A stretch of 64,000 bases of DNA from Ruminococcaceae bacterium UBA3903 (GCA_002391625.1 DGFJ01000019.1:1-64000); one strand, 5' to 3'; positions 8,381 to 17,708 are shown, counted from the first letter of the stretch. Program-made: numbers and translations. Notes: generated by a model from the sequence alone, not told the origin.

Positions 8381-9136
8381 TTAATCTTGTTTTATATTGT
8401 TAAATTCCCAAGTCTTTTTAAAGTCAACCACTACGGCAGTGCCACAGTATTGACAAAATTTATCACCCATATTGGTAATAGGTGCACCGCAGGATGGACA
8501 AGTTGCGTGTGCGGTGTGAGAATAGTCAAAGTTACTGTCAGATAGCCAATAAACCCACTCAGTGGTTATCCTGTCCTGATACTTTTTTCTCTCAATATTA
8601 GACTGGTTGGTGTTGTCAAAGTTTTCCTTAGATATAATGTATGATAAAGAGGATTGAAACATTATGTTAGCCTTTGTGCTGTCCTTTATGTATCTGTGAA
8701 TTGCACATTTATGAATAGCTATTTGTTCAAAGCTTACTTTAATATGAGCTTCGGCATTGTCCTGTACTGCACTTAAAACAAATGCCTTTACCTTTTCACA
8801 CTCATTAGCAACACTGTTAGTATCCCCTGTTTCTATTGCGTTTAACACCTTTAATATTTTAGCCTCGTTCATAGATTTTAACTGTTCTATGCTAAGCTCA
8901 GGAAAGTCACGAGCAATACGTGGTAAAGCACCTGGTTCTGTACTGCTGATAGAGCGAGGTGTTGCCTCTAATTCTAAATCACTCTTCTGTATGCCTTCTA
9001 TTAAATTATCTGTATCAAATAATGCTCTGGAGGCACGTTTGACCTTGTTGCTTATATTTTTATAAACACAATATCCGCCAATACCAATACCAGCTATTAC
9101 CACTAAAAATATTATACTGCCTATTAATGTTTCCAC
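8381..9136 (-). CDS. Membrane-anchored protein with C-terminal zinc ribbon
   Basis: A 251-residue protein. Residues 5-25 are a single hydrophobic anchor, followed by a basic stretch that should face the cytoplasm. The middle (about 60-210) is mostly helical and unrecognised. Residues about 217-240 are a zinc ribbon (CPSCGAPI...CQYC). It is the first gene of the operon with the SPFH and Tim44-like proteins, transcribed from a good sigma-A promoter at 9212-9240. The shared anchor-plus-ribbon layout suggests that the three products meet at the inner face of the membrane. I cannot assign a biochemical activity. Confidence 0.7.
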   Translation of the reverse strand: METLIGSIIFLVVIAGIGIGGYCVYKNISNKVKRASRALFDTDNLIEGIQKSDLELEATPRSISSTEPGALPRIARDFPELSIEQLKSMNEAKILKVLNAIETGDTNSVANECEKVKAFVLSAVQDNAEAHIKVSFEQIAIHKCAIHRYIKDSTKANIMFQSSLSYIISKENFDNTNQSNIERKKYQDRITTEWVYWLSDSNFDYSHTAHATCPSCGAPITNMGDKFCQYCGTAVVVDFKKTWEFNNIKQD

Positions 9137-9211
9137 CTACGTTACCTGCCTAATTGAAATGATTTATACATTTTATTACTGTTATATGAGCTTTTGTACA
9201 CATTAAGTAAT

Positions 9212-9240
9212 ATTTTACCATTATTTATTTACAATTACAA
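9212..9240 (-). promoter_or_regulatory. Sigma-A promoter of the SPFH/zinc-ribbon operon
   Basis: On the minus strand, TTGTAA (9240-9235) and TAAAAT (9217-9212) are 17 bases apart, about 76 bases ahead of the first gene. Confidence 0.65.
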
Positions 9241-9314
9241 GTATATAAATAAGTGATTTTAAATATGTCTTTTCAGTTGGAATAATATATGCTTACATAA
9301 TCAGCTAATATCTG

Positions 9315-9438
9315 TTAAATAAACAGACACCACCTAACACCATATTTATCAATAAAATCTGTCATTAAAGGCTTTTAAATAAAGCTGTACGGCTTCATTG
9401 CTGTTTTTTACATAAATTTGCATTAAGGCTCTTTTCAT
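9315..9438 (-). pseudogene. Remnant of a VOC/PhnB-like (glyoxalase-fold) gene with a large internal deletion
   Basis: A good RBS (AAAGGAG) and ATG at 9438 start MKRALMQIYVKNSNEAVQLY, which continues LKAF. This is the typical N-terminus of PhnB-like VOC proteins of about 135-150 residues. The frame then stops after 29 residues. In another frame the next codons read LMTDFIDKYGVRWCLFI and stop at 9315, which matches the characteristic C-terminus of the same family ('DKFGV.W.'). About 100 central codons are missing and the two ends are joined out of frame. It is best read as a single deletion event that left both ends and the RBS intact. The codon use of the remnant is like that of its neighbours. 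Confidence 0.75.
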
Positions 9439-9462
9439 AACATATCTCCTTTAATGGTATAA

Positions 9463-9503
9463 AAATATCTCACAGACATAAAAATGGCAGCTGTGAGATA
9501 TTT
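9463..9503 (-). terminator. Terminator of the glgP-GH13 operon
   Basis: A 13-bp perfect stem (9463-9475 with 9491-9503) has a 15-base loop. It lies directly after the stop codon of the GH13 gene and is followed on the minus strand by TTTT. Confidence 0.75.
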
Positions 9504-9509
9504 AATTTA

Positions 9510-11384
9510 TTATATTATTTGGATAAACGCACTGCTGCAAGCAGGAATAATCAGCTTGCCATCACGAATTTTTGTGTCCATAAGTGGTGTTCCTGTGGAG
9601 TATCCCGGTGGTATATCCATAACAATTTCATTATCACCTTTATTAAATGCACAGAACAAAGCAGAACAATCGCCAAAGCGAACATATGATAGTAAATTAC
9701 CATTAGAAAAAGCGTCTGATATTTCACCATCCTTTAGGGCATTACAGCTCTTTCTGATTTTTCCTAATTCCTTGTGCCATTGTACTAGCTCCTTGTTTTC
9801 CCTGCCCCATGGATAACAGGCACGATTAAATGGATCCTTATAGCCCTGCATACCAGCCTCATCGCCATAGTAAACACAAGGAAAACCAGGTAAGGTATAT
9901 AAAATACCTGTGGCAATCTTCATTAGCCTTATGCCATGCTCATATTGTTCAGGTGACAGGTAATGACTAGCCTGCCATGCCCTGTCACGGTCATATAATG
10001 GCTCTCCTGCCATTACTGTTATAGCACGTTCTGTATCGTGTGTACTTAGCGAGTTCATAAGAATGTTCAAAACTGGTTTTGGGTAGTTTTCCACAACAGT
10101 CATTATTCTGTCCATGACATCACAGCCGTCAGCACCACGTAAAAAATCTAGTATAGCGGCTCTAAATGGATAGTTCATAACACTGTCCAGCTGGTCACCT
10201 AGTAAAAATTTGCGTCTGCCGCCGTAGCTTTCCTTGTTAGAAGCATCCTCCCAAACCTCACCAATAACAATACCCTCTGGGTTTTCTGCTTTTACAGCTT
10301 TTCTAATGTTTTCTAAAAAACCATCAGGCAGCTCGTCGGCAACGTCTAAACGCCAACCGCTGTTACCACATTTTTGCCATTTTCGTACAATGCCATTTTC
10401 TCCATTAATATATTCATTAAAGCTAGGGTCTAGCTCGTTAACCTCTGGTAGTGTGTAAAATCCCCACCAAGAATTATAGCTGTTTGGCCATTGGTTAAAA
10501 TGGTACCATTTGAAATATGGTGATTCCGTTGAATTGTAAGCGCCAACTGTGTCGAAACGTCCCAGCCTGTTAAAATATATGCTGTCGCTGCCTGTATGGC
10601 TAAATACGCCATCGTTTATTACATACATACCACGTTTTTTTGCCTCGTCACATAGAGCTTTAAAATCCTCCTCACTGCCCAATAGGGGATCTACGGCGCT
10701 GTAATCTCCTGTGTCATAGCGATGATTAGAAAAAGCCATTGATATAGGGTTTAGGTATATTATAGTAACACCTAAATCCTCCAAATAATCCAGCTTTTCG
10801 GTGATACCCTGTAGGTCACCCATAAAGAAATCTGAATTTGTTATTTCACCATGTTCGTTAGGCTGCCAAGTCGGTGTTTCGTACCAATCCTCATGAATAT
10901 ATCTGTAATCAGGTATATTTTCCTTTTTATTGCCAGAATAATTAAATCTATCTGGAAAAATCTGATACATAACCCCACCCTGTGGCCATGAAGGGGTCTT
11001 AAACCCCTTTTTATAGCTGGTGGTCTGCCATGCTCTGCCAGCACTAGGAGCAATAGCACTTTTTTCTCTTGGGTTAGTTGGAACAATATACTTTATACCT
11101 TCGTTGGTTTGCAGCCTAAAGCCGTTCCAATACAGACCAACCTTATCTACTTGATAATGACATTCCCACAGCTCCTTGTCATTGCCAAATTCTCCGCTCC
11201 AAAACATATGAAAATATGACCAGCTAGAGTCATTGTCAAATTTTATTGCAAGCTCAGCGTTTGAACATTTTAAGCTTCGTGGTAGCATAATTCTAAAAAG
11301 AACCTTTGTACCTACTTCCACAGCACCCACAGGATTACGATAAAAATTACTTTGGGAATCAAATGGTGCATTTATGTTATTCAT
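9510..11384 (-). CDS. GH13 alpha-glucan hydrolase (neopullulanase / cyclomaltodextrinase type)
   Basis: A 624-residue glycoside hydrolase family 13 enzyme with no signal peptide, hence cytoplasmic. The N-terminal roughly 120 residues look like the CBM34-type domain of the neopullulanase/cyclomaltodextrinase/maltogenic amylase group. The barrel follows from VMYQIFPDRF at about residue 135. Catalytic residues are in place: the nucleophile in GWRLDVAD (about 346), the acid in GEVWEDA (about 374), and the transition-state Asp in LSTHDTERA (about 450). Its likely job is to hydrolyse branched or cyclic maltodextrins taken up by the cell or released from glycogen. It lies 31 bases downstream of glycogen phosphorylase in the same operon. 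Exact substrate specificity cannot be read from the sequence. Confidence 0.9.
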   Translation of the reverse strand: MNNINAPFDSQSNFYRNPVGAVEVGTKVLFRIMLPRSLKCSNAELAIKFDNDSSWSYFHMFWSGEFGNDKELWECHYQVDKVGLYWNGFRLQTNEGIKYIVPTNPREKSAIAPSAGRAWQTTSYKKGFKTPSWPQGGVMYQIFPDRFNYSGNKKENIPDYRYIHEDWYETPTWQPNEHGEITNSDFFMGDLQGITEKLDYLEDLGVTIIYLNPISMAFSNHRYDTGDYSAVDPLLGSEEDFKALCDEAKKRGMYVINDGVFSHTGSDSIYFNRLGRFDTVGAYNSTESPYFKWYHFNQWPNSYNSWWGFYTLPEVNELDPSFNEYINGENGIVRKWQKCGNSGWRLDVADELPDGFLENIRKAVKAENPEGIVIGEVWEDASNKESYGGRRKFLLGDQLDSVMNYPFRAAILDFLRGADGCDVMDRIMTVVENYPKPVLNILMNSLSTHDTERAITVMAGEPLYDRDRAWQASHYLSPEQYEHGIRLMKIATGILYTLPGFPCVYYGDEAGMQGYKDPFNRACYPWGRENKELVQWHKELGKIRKSCNALKDGEISDAFSNGNLLSYVRFGDCSALFCAFNKGDNEIVMDIPPGYSTGTPLMDTKIRDGKLIIPACSSAFIQII

Positions 11385-11415
11385 TCTGTTTTCCTTCTTT
11401 CTACTGTAGAAAAGA

Positions 11416-13812
11416 TTATAACTCTACAGGTGTTAAATTCCAAATGTTTTGTGCATATTCCTTAATGGCTCTGTCTGAGGCAAAGAAGCCAGCGTTAGCA
11501 ATGTTTTCCAACGAAATTTTGTTCCACATGATTTTATCACTATAAATTTGTGAAGCCTTTTGTTGAGTCGCGCTGTATGACGCAAAATCCGCCAAAACCA
11601 TATAAGGGTCAGAATTTACCAAGGAGTGTGCTATTTCTGTATAACGGGTTGCGTTTATTTCGTCAATACAGCTTTTAATAATATGATTATCATGATAATA
11701 GCTTCGTGGGTTATAGCCGTGACGTTTAACACTGTTAACCTGTTGTTCGTCCATACCAAACAGAAACATATTGTCCGACCCTACCATATCGTGTATTTCT
11801 ACATTGGCACCGTCCAGCGTTCCCATGGTTAAGGCACCGTTTATCATAAACTTCATATTACTGGTGCCTGATGCCTCTGTACCTGCCAAGGAGATTTGTT
11901 CGCTTATTTCTGCGGCTGGTATTAGCTGTTCAGCTACCGTCACACGGTAGTCCTCTAAATAAACTATTTTCAGCTTATCCTTTACGGCAGAATCTGCGGC
12001 AATTTTGTTGGATAGGTCAATAATAAATTGAATAATTTGTTTAGCAAAGTAATAACCAGGAGCAGCCTTTGCATCAAAAATATATGTTTTTGGTATAAAA
12101 TCAGCGTTTGGATTATCTTTTAGCCATTGATATGTGGATAAAATATGCAAGGCGTTCATTAGCTGACGCTTATATTCGTGTAAACGTTTTATTTGAACAT
12201 CAAAAATAGAGTTAGGATCTACTATTATGCCGTTATGTTCTTTAATGTATTTTGCCATCCTTATTTTATTGTCATGCTTTATCTTTGCTAAATTGTTAAG
12301 AACGTTTGTATCATCCTTAAACTTTTTTAGATTAACAAGCTGTGCTGCATCCTTTACAAAGCCATCTCCAATTAAATCTGTAATCATGCTGGCCAGCCCA
12401 GGGTTAGATTGATTTAGCCAACGTCTATGAGCAATACCGTTTGTCACGTTTGTAAATTTTTCAGGCGTTATTGTATAGAAATCATGGAAAACAGTATCCT
12501 TTAGTATATCACTGTGTAGAGTAGATACACCATTTACCTTGTAGCTGGAAACTACTGCCAAATTAGCCATACGAACGATACCATCATACACTATTGACAT
12601 TCTACCGATTTTTTCTTCATTAACACCCTTGCTCTTTAGGTTGTCGCAGAAACGTCTGTTTATTTCACAAACTATTTGATAAATCCTAGGCAGCTTTTCC
12701 CTAAACATATGCTCGTTCCAACATTCTAACGCCTCACGCATAACAGTGTGATTAGTATATGCAATAGTTTTTGTTACAATAGCCCACGCCTTTTCCCAGT
12801 TAAATCCACATTCGTCTAACATTATTCTCATTAACTCTGGCACAGCCAAAACAGGGTGAGTGTCATTTAGGTGTATTGTTACTAAATCGGAGAAATTATC
12901 CAATGATGGATTATCCCTTAAATGACGGGCAATAATATCCTGAATAGTAGCAGATACTAGAAAATACTGTTGATTTAGTCGTAGGCTTTTACCCTCTGCA
13001 TGATTATCATCTGGGTACAAAACCTTTGTAATTGTTTCAGCCATGGCACTTTGTTCCATGGCACGTATATATTCACCGTCATTAAACAGCTTCATGTCGA
13101 AGGATTGTGACTTGGCAGCCCATAAACGCAGTCTGCTGTATCCCTCACCGTCTTTTCCGGGAACCAGCATATCATAAGGTACAGCCTGCACCACATTGGC
13201 ATCCTCTAGCTCTATACTATGATAACCGTTGCACCATGTTTCTACTGCTCTGCCATTAAATTTTACATCTACTGCTTTGTCAGGGTGTGCCTGTAGCCAT
13301 ACCTCACCGCCAGGCAGCCAAAAATCTGGAAATTCTGTTTGCCAGCCATCTATTAGCTTTTGTTTAAAAATACCGTATTCATATCTTAAGGAGTATCCCA
13401 TAGATAAATAGTCACCTGTTGACAGTGCATCTAGGTAACAGGCAGCTAAACGTCCAAGACCACCGTTGCCTAAACCAGCGTCTGGTTCCTGATTATAAAC
13501 CTTATCCATTTGCACACCAAGATTTTTCAAAGCACCTTGTACAGCCTCAGATATACCTAAATTATACATATCATTTTTTAGGGAACGACCCATTAAAAAT
13601 TCCATACATAAGTAGTAAACCTGTTTTTTACCCTGTGCTATTGCTTTTTTACGAAATTCTATATCGCTTTTGTGCATTATTTCTTCTGTAATCATTGCAA
13701 CTGCTTTATAAAATTGTTCGTCGGTAGCTTCCTTTGGTGTGACACCAAATTGTAGTGAAAGCTTGCTTTCAATAAGGTCCTGTGCCTGTGTTGTTGTTAA
13801 ATTTTTATCCAT
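11416..13812 (-). CDS. glgP: Glycogen/starch/maltodextrin phosphorylase
   Basis: A 798-residue GT35 phosphorylase of full length. It uses phosphate to release glucose-1-phosphate from alpha-1,4-glucan ends. The PLP-binding lysine lies in GTSNMKFMINGA at about residue 653; the family motif EASGTSNMKF is intact, as are the N-terminal GNGGLGRLAACYLDALST and the GYGIRYEYG-like stretch (here GYSLRYEYG). It is the first gene of an operon with a GH13 debranching-type hydrolase, which supplies shorter linear chains. A near-consensus sigma-A promoter lies at 13869-13897 and the RBS GGAGG precedes the ATG. No glgA, glgB or glgC is in the window, so synthesis genes must lie elsewhere if present. Confidence 0.96.
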   Translation of the reverse strand: MDKNLTTTQAQDLIESKLSLQFGVTPKEATDEQFYKAVAMITEEIMHKSDIEFRKKAIAQGKKQVYYLCMEFLMGRSLKNDMYNLGISEAVQGALKNLGVQMDKVYNQEPDAGLGNGGLGRLAACYLDALSTGDYLSMGYSLRYEYGIFKQKLIDGWQTEFPDFWLPGGEVWLQAHPDKAVDVKFNGRAVETWCNGYHSIELEDANVVQAVPYDMLVPGKDGEGYSRLRLWAAKSQSFDMKLFNDGEYIRAMEQSAMAETITKVLYPDDNHAEGKSLRLNQQYFLVSATIQDIIARHLRDNPSLDNFSDLVTIHLNDTHPVLAVPELMRIMLDECGFNWEKAWAIVTKTIAYTNHTVMREALECWNEHMFREKLPRIYQIVCEINRRFCDNLKSKGVNEEKIGRMSIVYDGIVRMANLAVVSSYKVNGVSTLHSDILKDTVFHDFYTITPEKFTNVTNGIAHRRWLNQSNPGLASMITDLIGDGFVKDAAQLVNLKKFKDDTNVLNNLAKIKHDNKIRMAKYIKEHNGIIVDPNSIFDVQIKRLHEYKRQLMNALHILSTYQWLKDNPNADFIPKTYIFDAKAAPGYYFAKQIIQFIIDLSNKIAADSAVKDKLKIVYLEDYRVTVAEQLIPAAEISEQISLAGTEASGTSNMKFMINGALTMGTLDGANVEIHDMVGSDNMFLFGMDEQQVNSVKRHGYNPRSYYHDNHIIKSCIDEINATRYTEIAHSLVNSDPYMVLADFASYSATQQKASQIYSDKIMWNKISLENIANAGFFASDRAIKEYAQNIWNLTPVEL

Positions 13813-13868
13813 GATAATTCCTCCATAGGTGTAAAGTGCTGAAGTAACAATCAGTTACTAGGTTGTTT

Positions 13869-13897
13869 ATTATACAACGTTTCTTTATTTTTTGCAA
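13869..13897 (-). promoter_or_regulatory. Sigma-A promoter of glgP
   Basis: On the minus strand, TTGCAA (13897-13892) and TATAAT (13874-13869) are separated by 17 bases. It faces the zapA-side promoter divergently. Confidence 0.75.
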
Positions 13898-13997
13898 ATA
13901 TCTACAAAAAATATATTTTTTTTACGATTTTTTAGAGTAAAATATAGTAAAATCGCTGTCTTTTGTAAAAAACATAATAAGTTTTTCGACAAAACTC

Positions 13998-14026
13998 TTT
14001 ATTGTTATCTACAAATGTACTATAAT
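13998..14026 (+). promoter_or_regulatory. Promoter of the zapA-U32 operon
   Basis: TTTATT (13998-14003) and a perfect TATAAT (14021-14026) with a 17-base spacer, 42 bases before the start codon. The -35 box is weak. Confidence 0.5.
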
Positions 14027-14068
14027 AATACTAAACATCTCTAATTTTAGAACGAAAGGGTGACAGCA

Positions 14069-14902
14069 GTGGATAACAGGAACAAAGTAAAGCTAAAAAT
14101 CACCGGCAGTGAGTTTGTAATTAGTGCAGAAGAAAGCACACAATATATACAAAAAATTGTAAAAATGGTAGACACTAGAATAAACAACCTTTACGAACAG
14201 GATTCTAAGCTTAGCATTCCTATGGCAACGATATTGGCGGCTATAAAATACTGTGATGAATTGGAAAAGGAACGTAGAATAACAAACGAATTATTAGATA
14301 AAGCAGAGTTTTGTCAGGCGGCTGCCAAAAAGGCAATGGCAGATTTAGAAAAATATTCTGTAGAAAATGAACAGCTTAAGGAAGAAAAAGCTGGTTTGCA
14401 TAAAATAATAGAGGAGCTGCGAGAAAAGACAGGTACAATGCCTGAAAGTCAACAGCAGGGTTCCTTGATAAATGAGAAAAACACGTCACAGGTTAATGAA
14501 GAACAGTTTTTAAGTAGGGATATACCAGTGACCGGGACGGCATCAACAGACCATAAGGAATATATTGATGCACAGCCTGTTAATGAGCCAGAGCATATTG
14601 TAGAGGCAGAACCTGTGGTAGAGGTAATATCAGAGCCAGAGGAAAAAGCACCAGCTGATGAAAAACAGCCTGAGACTGCACCATTACGTGAAACTGCCAG
14701 AACACGTTCAGGTGGCTTTGTCCCTAGAAGTATGCCTATAGCACATACTACAAGGCTGCAAAATAATGTACCACCTAAACATCCAGTAATGCCAAAAATT
14801 AATGAAGATAAATTAAGCGAGTTGTTTACCAAGGAAGATTATTCTGCGGCCTCTGCGGTAGAGGAAGAAATGATGAGCTTTTTTAATCAGAGAAATTCAT
14901 AA
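14069..14902 (+). CDS. ZapA-like cell division protein with a long acidic C-terminal extension
   Basis: Residues about 5-90 match ZapA, the small FtsZ-ring stabiliser: a beta strand start (KVKLKITGSEFVIS), then a coiled-coil helix (DTRINNLYEQ, LAAIKYCDELEKER). ZapA proteins are normally 85-110 residues. This one has about 277, with coiled coil to about 125 and then a disordered, Glu/Pro-rich tail ending in a short helical segment. GTG codons at 14060 and 14069 are both in frame; the RBS GAAAGGG overlaps the first, so the second is preferred. The stop overlaps the U32 peptidase start by one base (TAATG), so the two are co-translated. Extended ZapA proteins next to U32 genes are common in Clostridia. 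The role of the tail is unknown. Confidence 0.8.
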   Translation: MDNRNKVKLKITGSEFVISAEESTQYIQKIVKMVDTRINNLYEQDSKLSIPMATILAAIKYCDELEKERRITNELLDKAEFCQAAAKKAMADLEKYSVENEQLKEEKAGLHKIIEELREKTGTMPESQQQGSLINEKNTSQVNEEQFLSRDIPVTGTASTDHKEYIDAQPVNEPEHIVEAEPVVEVISEPEEKAPADEKQPETAPLRETARTRSGGFVPRSMPIAHTTRLQNNVPPKHPVMPKINEDKLSELFTKEDYSAASAVEEEMMSFFNQRNS

Positions 14903-16965
14903 TGGATAGGATAGAGATTTTGGCACCATCAGGCTCAATGGAGTCTGTGGTTGCCGCTGTACGCAGTGGTGCTGATGCTGTATATTTAGGAGCAGAGCAG
15001 TTTAGTGCCAGAGCATCTGCAAAAAACTTTTCTATGGAGGAGCTAAAGCAGACGGTACAGTATTGTCATATTAGAGGTGTTAAGGTGTATTTGACAATGA
15101 ACACCCTAATAACAGATGAAGAAATTAATACAGCACTGGAGTTAGCCAAAGAAGCCTGCTTACTGCCCATTGATGCTTTCATTGTGCAGGATGTAGGCTT
15201 TGCTGGTATATTAAGGAAGGCTGTGCCAAATATACCGCTGCACGGCTCTACACAAATGTCAGTGCATACACCACGGGGTGCTAAGCTATTATATGATTTG
15301 GGATTTAAAAGAGTTGTGTTATCTCGTGAGCTGTCTAAAAAAGAAATAATAGAAATACGAAAAATATGTCCAATAGAATTAGAAGTGTTTGTTCATGGTG
15401 CGTTGTGTATGTGTGTATCTGGACAATGCTACCTAAGTGCAATGCTTGGTGGCCGCAGCGGAAACCGTGGACAGTGTGCTCAGCCATGCAGACTGCCCTT
15501 TATGGTAGAAGGCGGCACAGGGCATGATTTAAGCCTAAAGGATTTGTCTATATTAGATTTTATAGGCGAGCTGGAAAAAATAGGTGTTACATCTGCTAAA
15601 ATAGAAGGCAGAATGAAGCGACCGGAATATGTTGCATGTGCAGTTAAAGCCGCCAAGGAAAGCTTAGACAAGGGCTATGTGCCAGCGGATACTATGCAGT
15701 ATTTACGCAGCGTTTTTTCTCGCAGTGGCTTTACAGATGGTTACTTTACAGGGAAAACAGGTAAAAATATGTTCGGTACTCGTCAAAAAGAGGATGTAAC
15801 GTCAGCTACAGCTAAAACCTTGGCACAGATAAAAAATAATTACCGTAACGAGGGACAGTCAGTGGCAGTAGAATTTAATTTGACTATTAAAAACAATAGC
15901 CCCGTTATACTTACAGCTACAGACATAGACAACAACCAAAGGACGGTCAAGGGCAACAACCCAGAAAAAGCCATAAACGTGCCATTATCTATTGAGAAAG
16001 CTACAGCACAGCTATCAAAAACAGGTGGAACACCATTTTATGTACAAGGGGTGTATTGTGACATTGATCAGGGTTTAACAGTACCCATGGGTGAGCTTAA
16101 CAGCTTACGCAGATTGGTACTGGAAAAGCTAGCGGCTCAGCGTAGTATGAAAAAGCCATATGAAATTAATGAGGATGTAAAAATCCATAGAAAAGTATAT
16201 TATAGGCAGGAGCAGCCTACCATTCGATGTGTTTTCCCCGACACTAATATTCCGTCAGAGTTTAAGGAATGTGAGTATATATATGTACCATTTAATTCCT
16301 CACAATCAGAGCTATGCAGGCTTATTAAGGCTGGCTTTAATGTAGCCTTGGATTTACCACGAGGTATGTTTGGCAGTGAAAATATTATAGAACAATATAT
16401 ATTAAAAGCCAAGGAGGTGGGCGTTGATACTGTTTTAGCCTCAAATATAGGCAGTATTGCTGTTGCCCAAAAATGTGGAGTACAAATTAATGGTGGTTTT
16501 GGTTTAAATGTGTTTAACACGGAAAGCCTAAATTTTTATGAAGCCTTAGGACTAAAAAGTGCTGACGTGTCATTTGAGCTGACCTTTAATAAGATAAATG
16601 AGCTAGGGGGAAATATTAAGCGTGGTGCTGTTATTTATGGTCATTTACCATTAATGATTACACGAAATTGTCCGGTAAATAATTCTAACAAAACCTGTAA
16701 AGAATGTGGACAGACCTCTAAAATACGTGATAGGAAAAGCATTGATTTTCCATTACGCTGTATGAACGGCTGTACGTTACTGCTTAACAGTGTTCCGTTA
16801 TATATGGGTGACAAATTGGACTTATTTAAAAATATAAATTATATAACCATGGTGTTCAATGTTGAAAACTATGTGGAAAGAGTTGAAAAGTTAGATATAA
16901 TCAGAAAAAATTCAGTTTACGAAGCTCCATATACTAGGGGATTGTACTTTCGTGGAGTAATTTAA
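14902..16965 (+). CDS. U32 family peptidase/RlhA-like RNA-modification protein
   Basis: A 687-residue member of the U32 family with a C-terminal DUF3656-like region, the same layout as E. coli RlhA, which is needed for 5-hydroxycytidine in 23S rRNA. The U32 core (about 1-280) has the barrel start IEILAPSGSMESVVAAVRSGADAVYLG cut here as IEILAPSGSMESVVAA, and the cysteine-rich motif CVSGQCYLSAMLGGRSGNRG followed by QCAQPCR, which binds an iron-sulfur cluster in the family. A further Cys group (NCPVNNSNKTCKECG) lies at about 592-606. The family name 'peptidase' is historical. Length and the DUF3656 part favour RNA hydroxylation over proteolysis. It is co-translated with the zapA-like gene. Confidence 0.85.
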   Translation: MDRIEILAPSGSMESVVAAVRSGADAVYLGAEQFSARASAKNFSMEELKQTVQYCHIRGVKVYLTMNTLITDEEINTALELAKEACLLPIDAFIVQDVGFAGILRKAVPNIPLHGSTQMSVHTPRGAKLLYDLGFKRVVLSRELSKKEIIEIRKICPIELEVFVHGALCMCVSGQCYLSAMLGGRSGNRGQCAQPCRLPFMVEGGTGHDLSLKDLSILDFIGELEKIGVTSAKIEGRMKRPEYVACAVKAAKESLDKGYVPADTMQYLRSVFSRSGFTDGYFTGKTGKNMFGTRQKEDVTSATAKTLAQIKNNYRNEGQSVAVEFNLTIKNNSPVILTATDIDNNQRTVKGNNPEKAINVPLSIEKATAQLSKTGGTPFYVQGVYCDIDQGLTVPMGELNSLRRLVLEKLAAQRSMKKPYEINEDVKIHRKVYYRQEQPTIRCVFPDTNIPSEFKECEYIYVPFNSSQSELCRLIKAGFNVALDLPRGMFGSENIIEQYILKAKEVGVDTVLASNIGSIAVAQKCGVQINGGFGLNVFNTESLNFYEALGLKSADVSFELTFNKINELGGNIKRGAVIYGHLPLMITRNCPVNNSNKTCKECGQTSKIRDRKSIDFPLRCMNGCTLLLNSVPLYMGDKLDLFKNINYITMVFNVENYVERVEKLDIIRKNSVYEAPYTRGLYFRGVI

Positions 16966-17076
16966 TGGGCATTTTTGTAATTTTACAGTACATTTTATAG
17001 GACAGTAGAATATAAAATTTATTACTTCAGTTAGTTTATGTTGAAAAAAATTTAAAAATGGGGTGGAATATATTAT

Positions 17077-17520
17077 ATGAATGAATTAAAAGTAAAACGA
17101 CTTAATAAAAAGGCATCCTTGCCTACCAGAGCTACCAATGGGTCAGCGGGAATGGACTTGTATGCCTGTATAGAACAGCCTGTTATCATTAAACCTGGTG
17201 ATTTAGTGAAAATACCCACAGGAATTGCTGTACAGCTGCCATCCAAGGATATGGGAGCATTTATTTTTCCACGCAGCGGTTTAGCAGTAAAGCACGGTAT
17301 AACATTATCAAACAGCGTAGGTGTAGTAGACAGCGATTATCGTGGTGAAATATGTGTTGGTCTGTGTAATGTAGGCGGTGAAAGCTACACCGTAAAGCCA
17401 CAGGAACGTATAGCTCAAATGGTTGTTATGCCTGTATATGTAATGTCAGTTACAGAGGCTGAGGTGTTAGATAACACTGCCAGAGGTGAAGGCGGGTTCG
17501 GCTCAACTGGTAAATTGTAG
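17077..17520 (+). CDS. dut: Deoxyuridine 5'-triphosphate nucleotidohydrolase
   Basis: A 147-residue trimeric dUTPase. All five family motifs are visible: SAGMDLYA (motif 1), PRSGLAVKHGI (2-like), GVVDSDYRGEI (3), ERIAQMVV (4) and the P-loop-like C-terminal arm RGEGGFGSTG (5). It cleaves dUTP to dUMP and pyrophosphate, keeping uracil out of DNA and feeding thymidylate synthesis. The start is set by the GGGGTGG RBS 10-13 bases upstream. It stands alone between the U32 gene and the MinD-like gene, and I saw no clear terminator on either side. Confidence 0.96.
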   Translation: MNELKVKRLNKKASLPTRATNGSAGMDLYACIEQPVIIKPGDLVKIPTGIAVQLPSKDMGAFIFPRSGLAVKHGITLSNSVGVVDSDYRGEICVGLCNVGGESYTVKPQERIAQMVVMPVYVMSVTEAEVLDNTARGEGGFGSTGKL

Positions 17521-17640
17521 TAATATAAATATGTAAAAAAATTGTTAGTTTATTACAAAATACTTTGTAAAATAGCCCTAATTCGTTAATATTACTATGA
17601 ATTGTAACTAAAATTTGGATAAAAAACATGGTAAAATGCT

Positions 17641-17669
17641 TTGACGTATATAAAAAAGTGTGATAGAAT
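17641..17669 (+). promoter_or_regulatory. Sigma-A promoter of the MinD-like gene
   Basis: TTGACG (17641-17646) and TAGAAT (17664-17669) separated by 17 bases, followed by a leader of about 70 bases. Confidence 0.7.
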
Positions 17670-17708
17670 ATGTAATAGACATAAAGTAAAAGGGTTACTG
17701 CGAATTTT

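Larger units (their letters stand above)
9137..9509. other. Gene-poor gap with promoter, gene remnant and terminator
   Basis: This 373-base stretch contains, in order, the promoter of the SPFH operon (9212-9240), a remnant of a VOC-family gene (9315-9438), and the terminator of the GH13/glgP operon (9463-9503). Nothing else was recognised. Confidence 0.7.
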
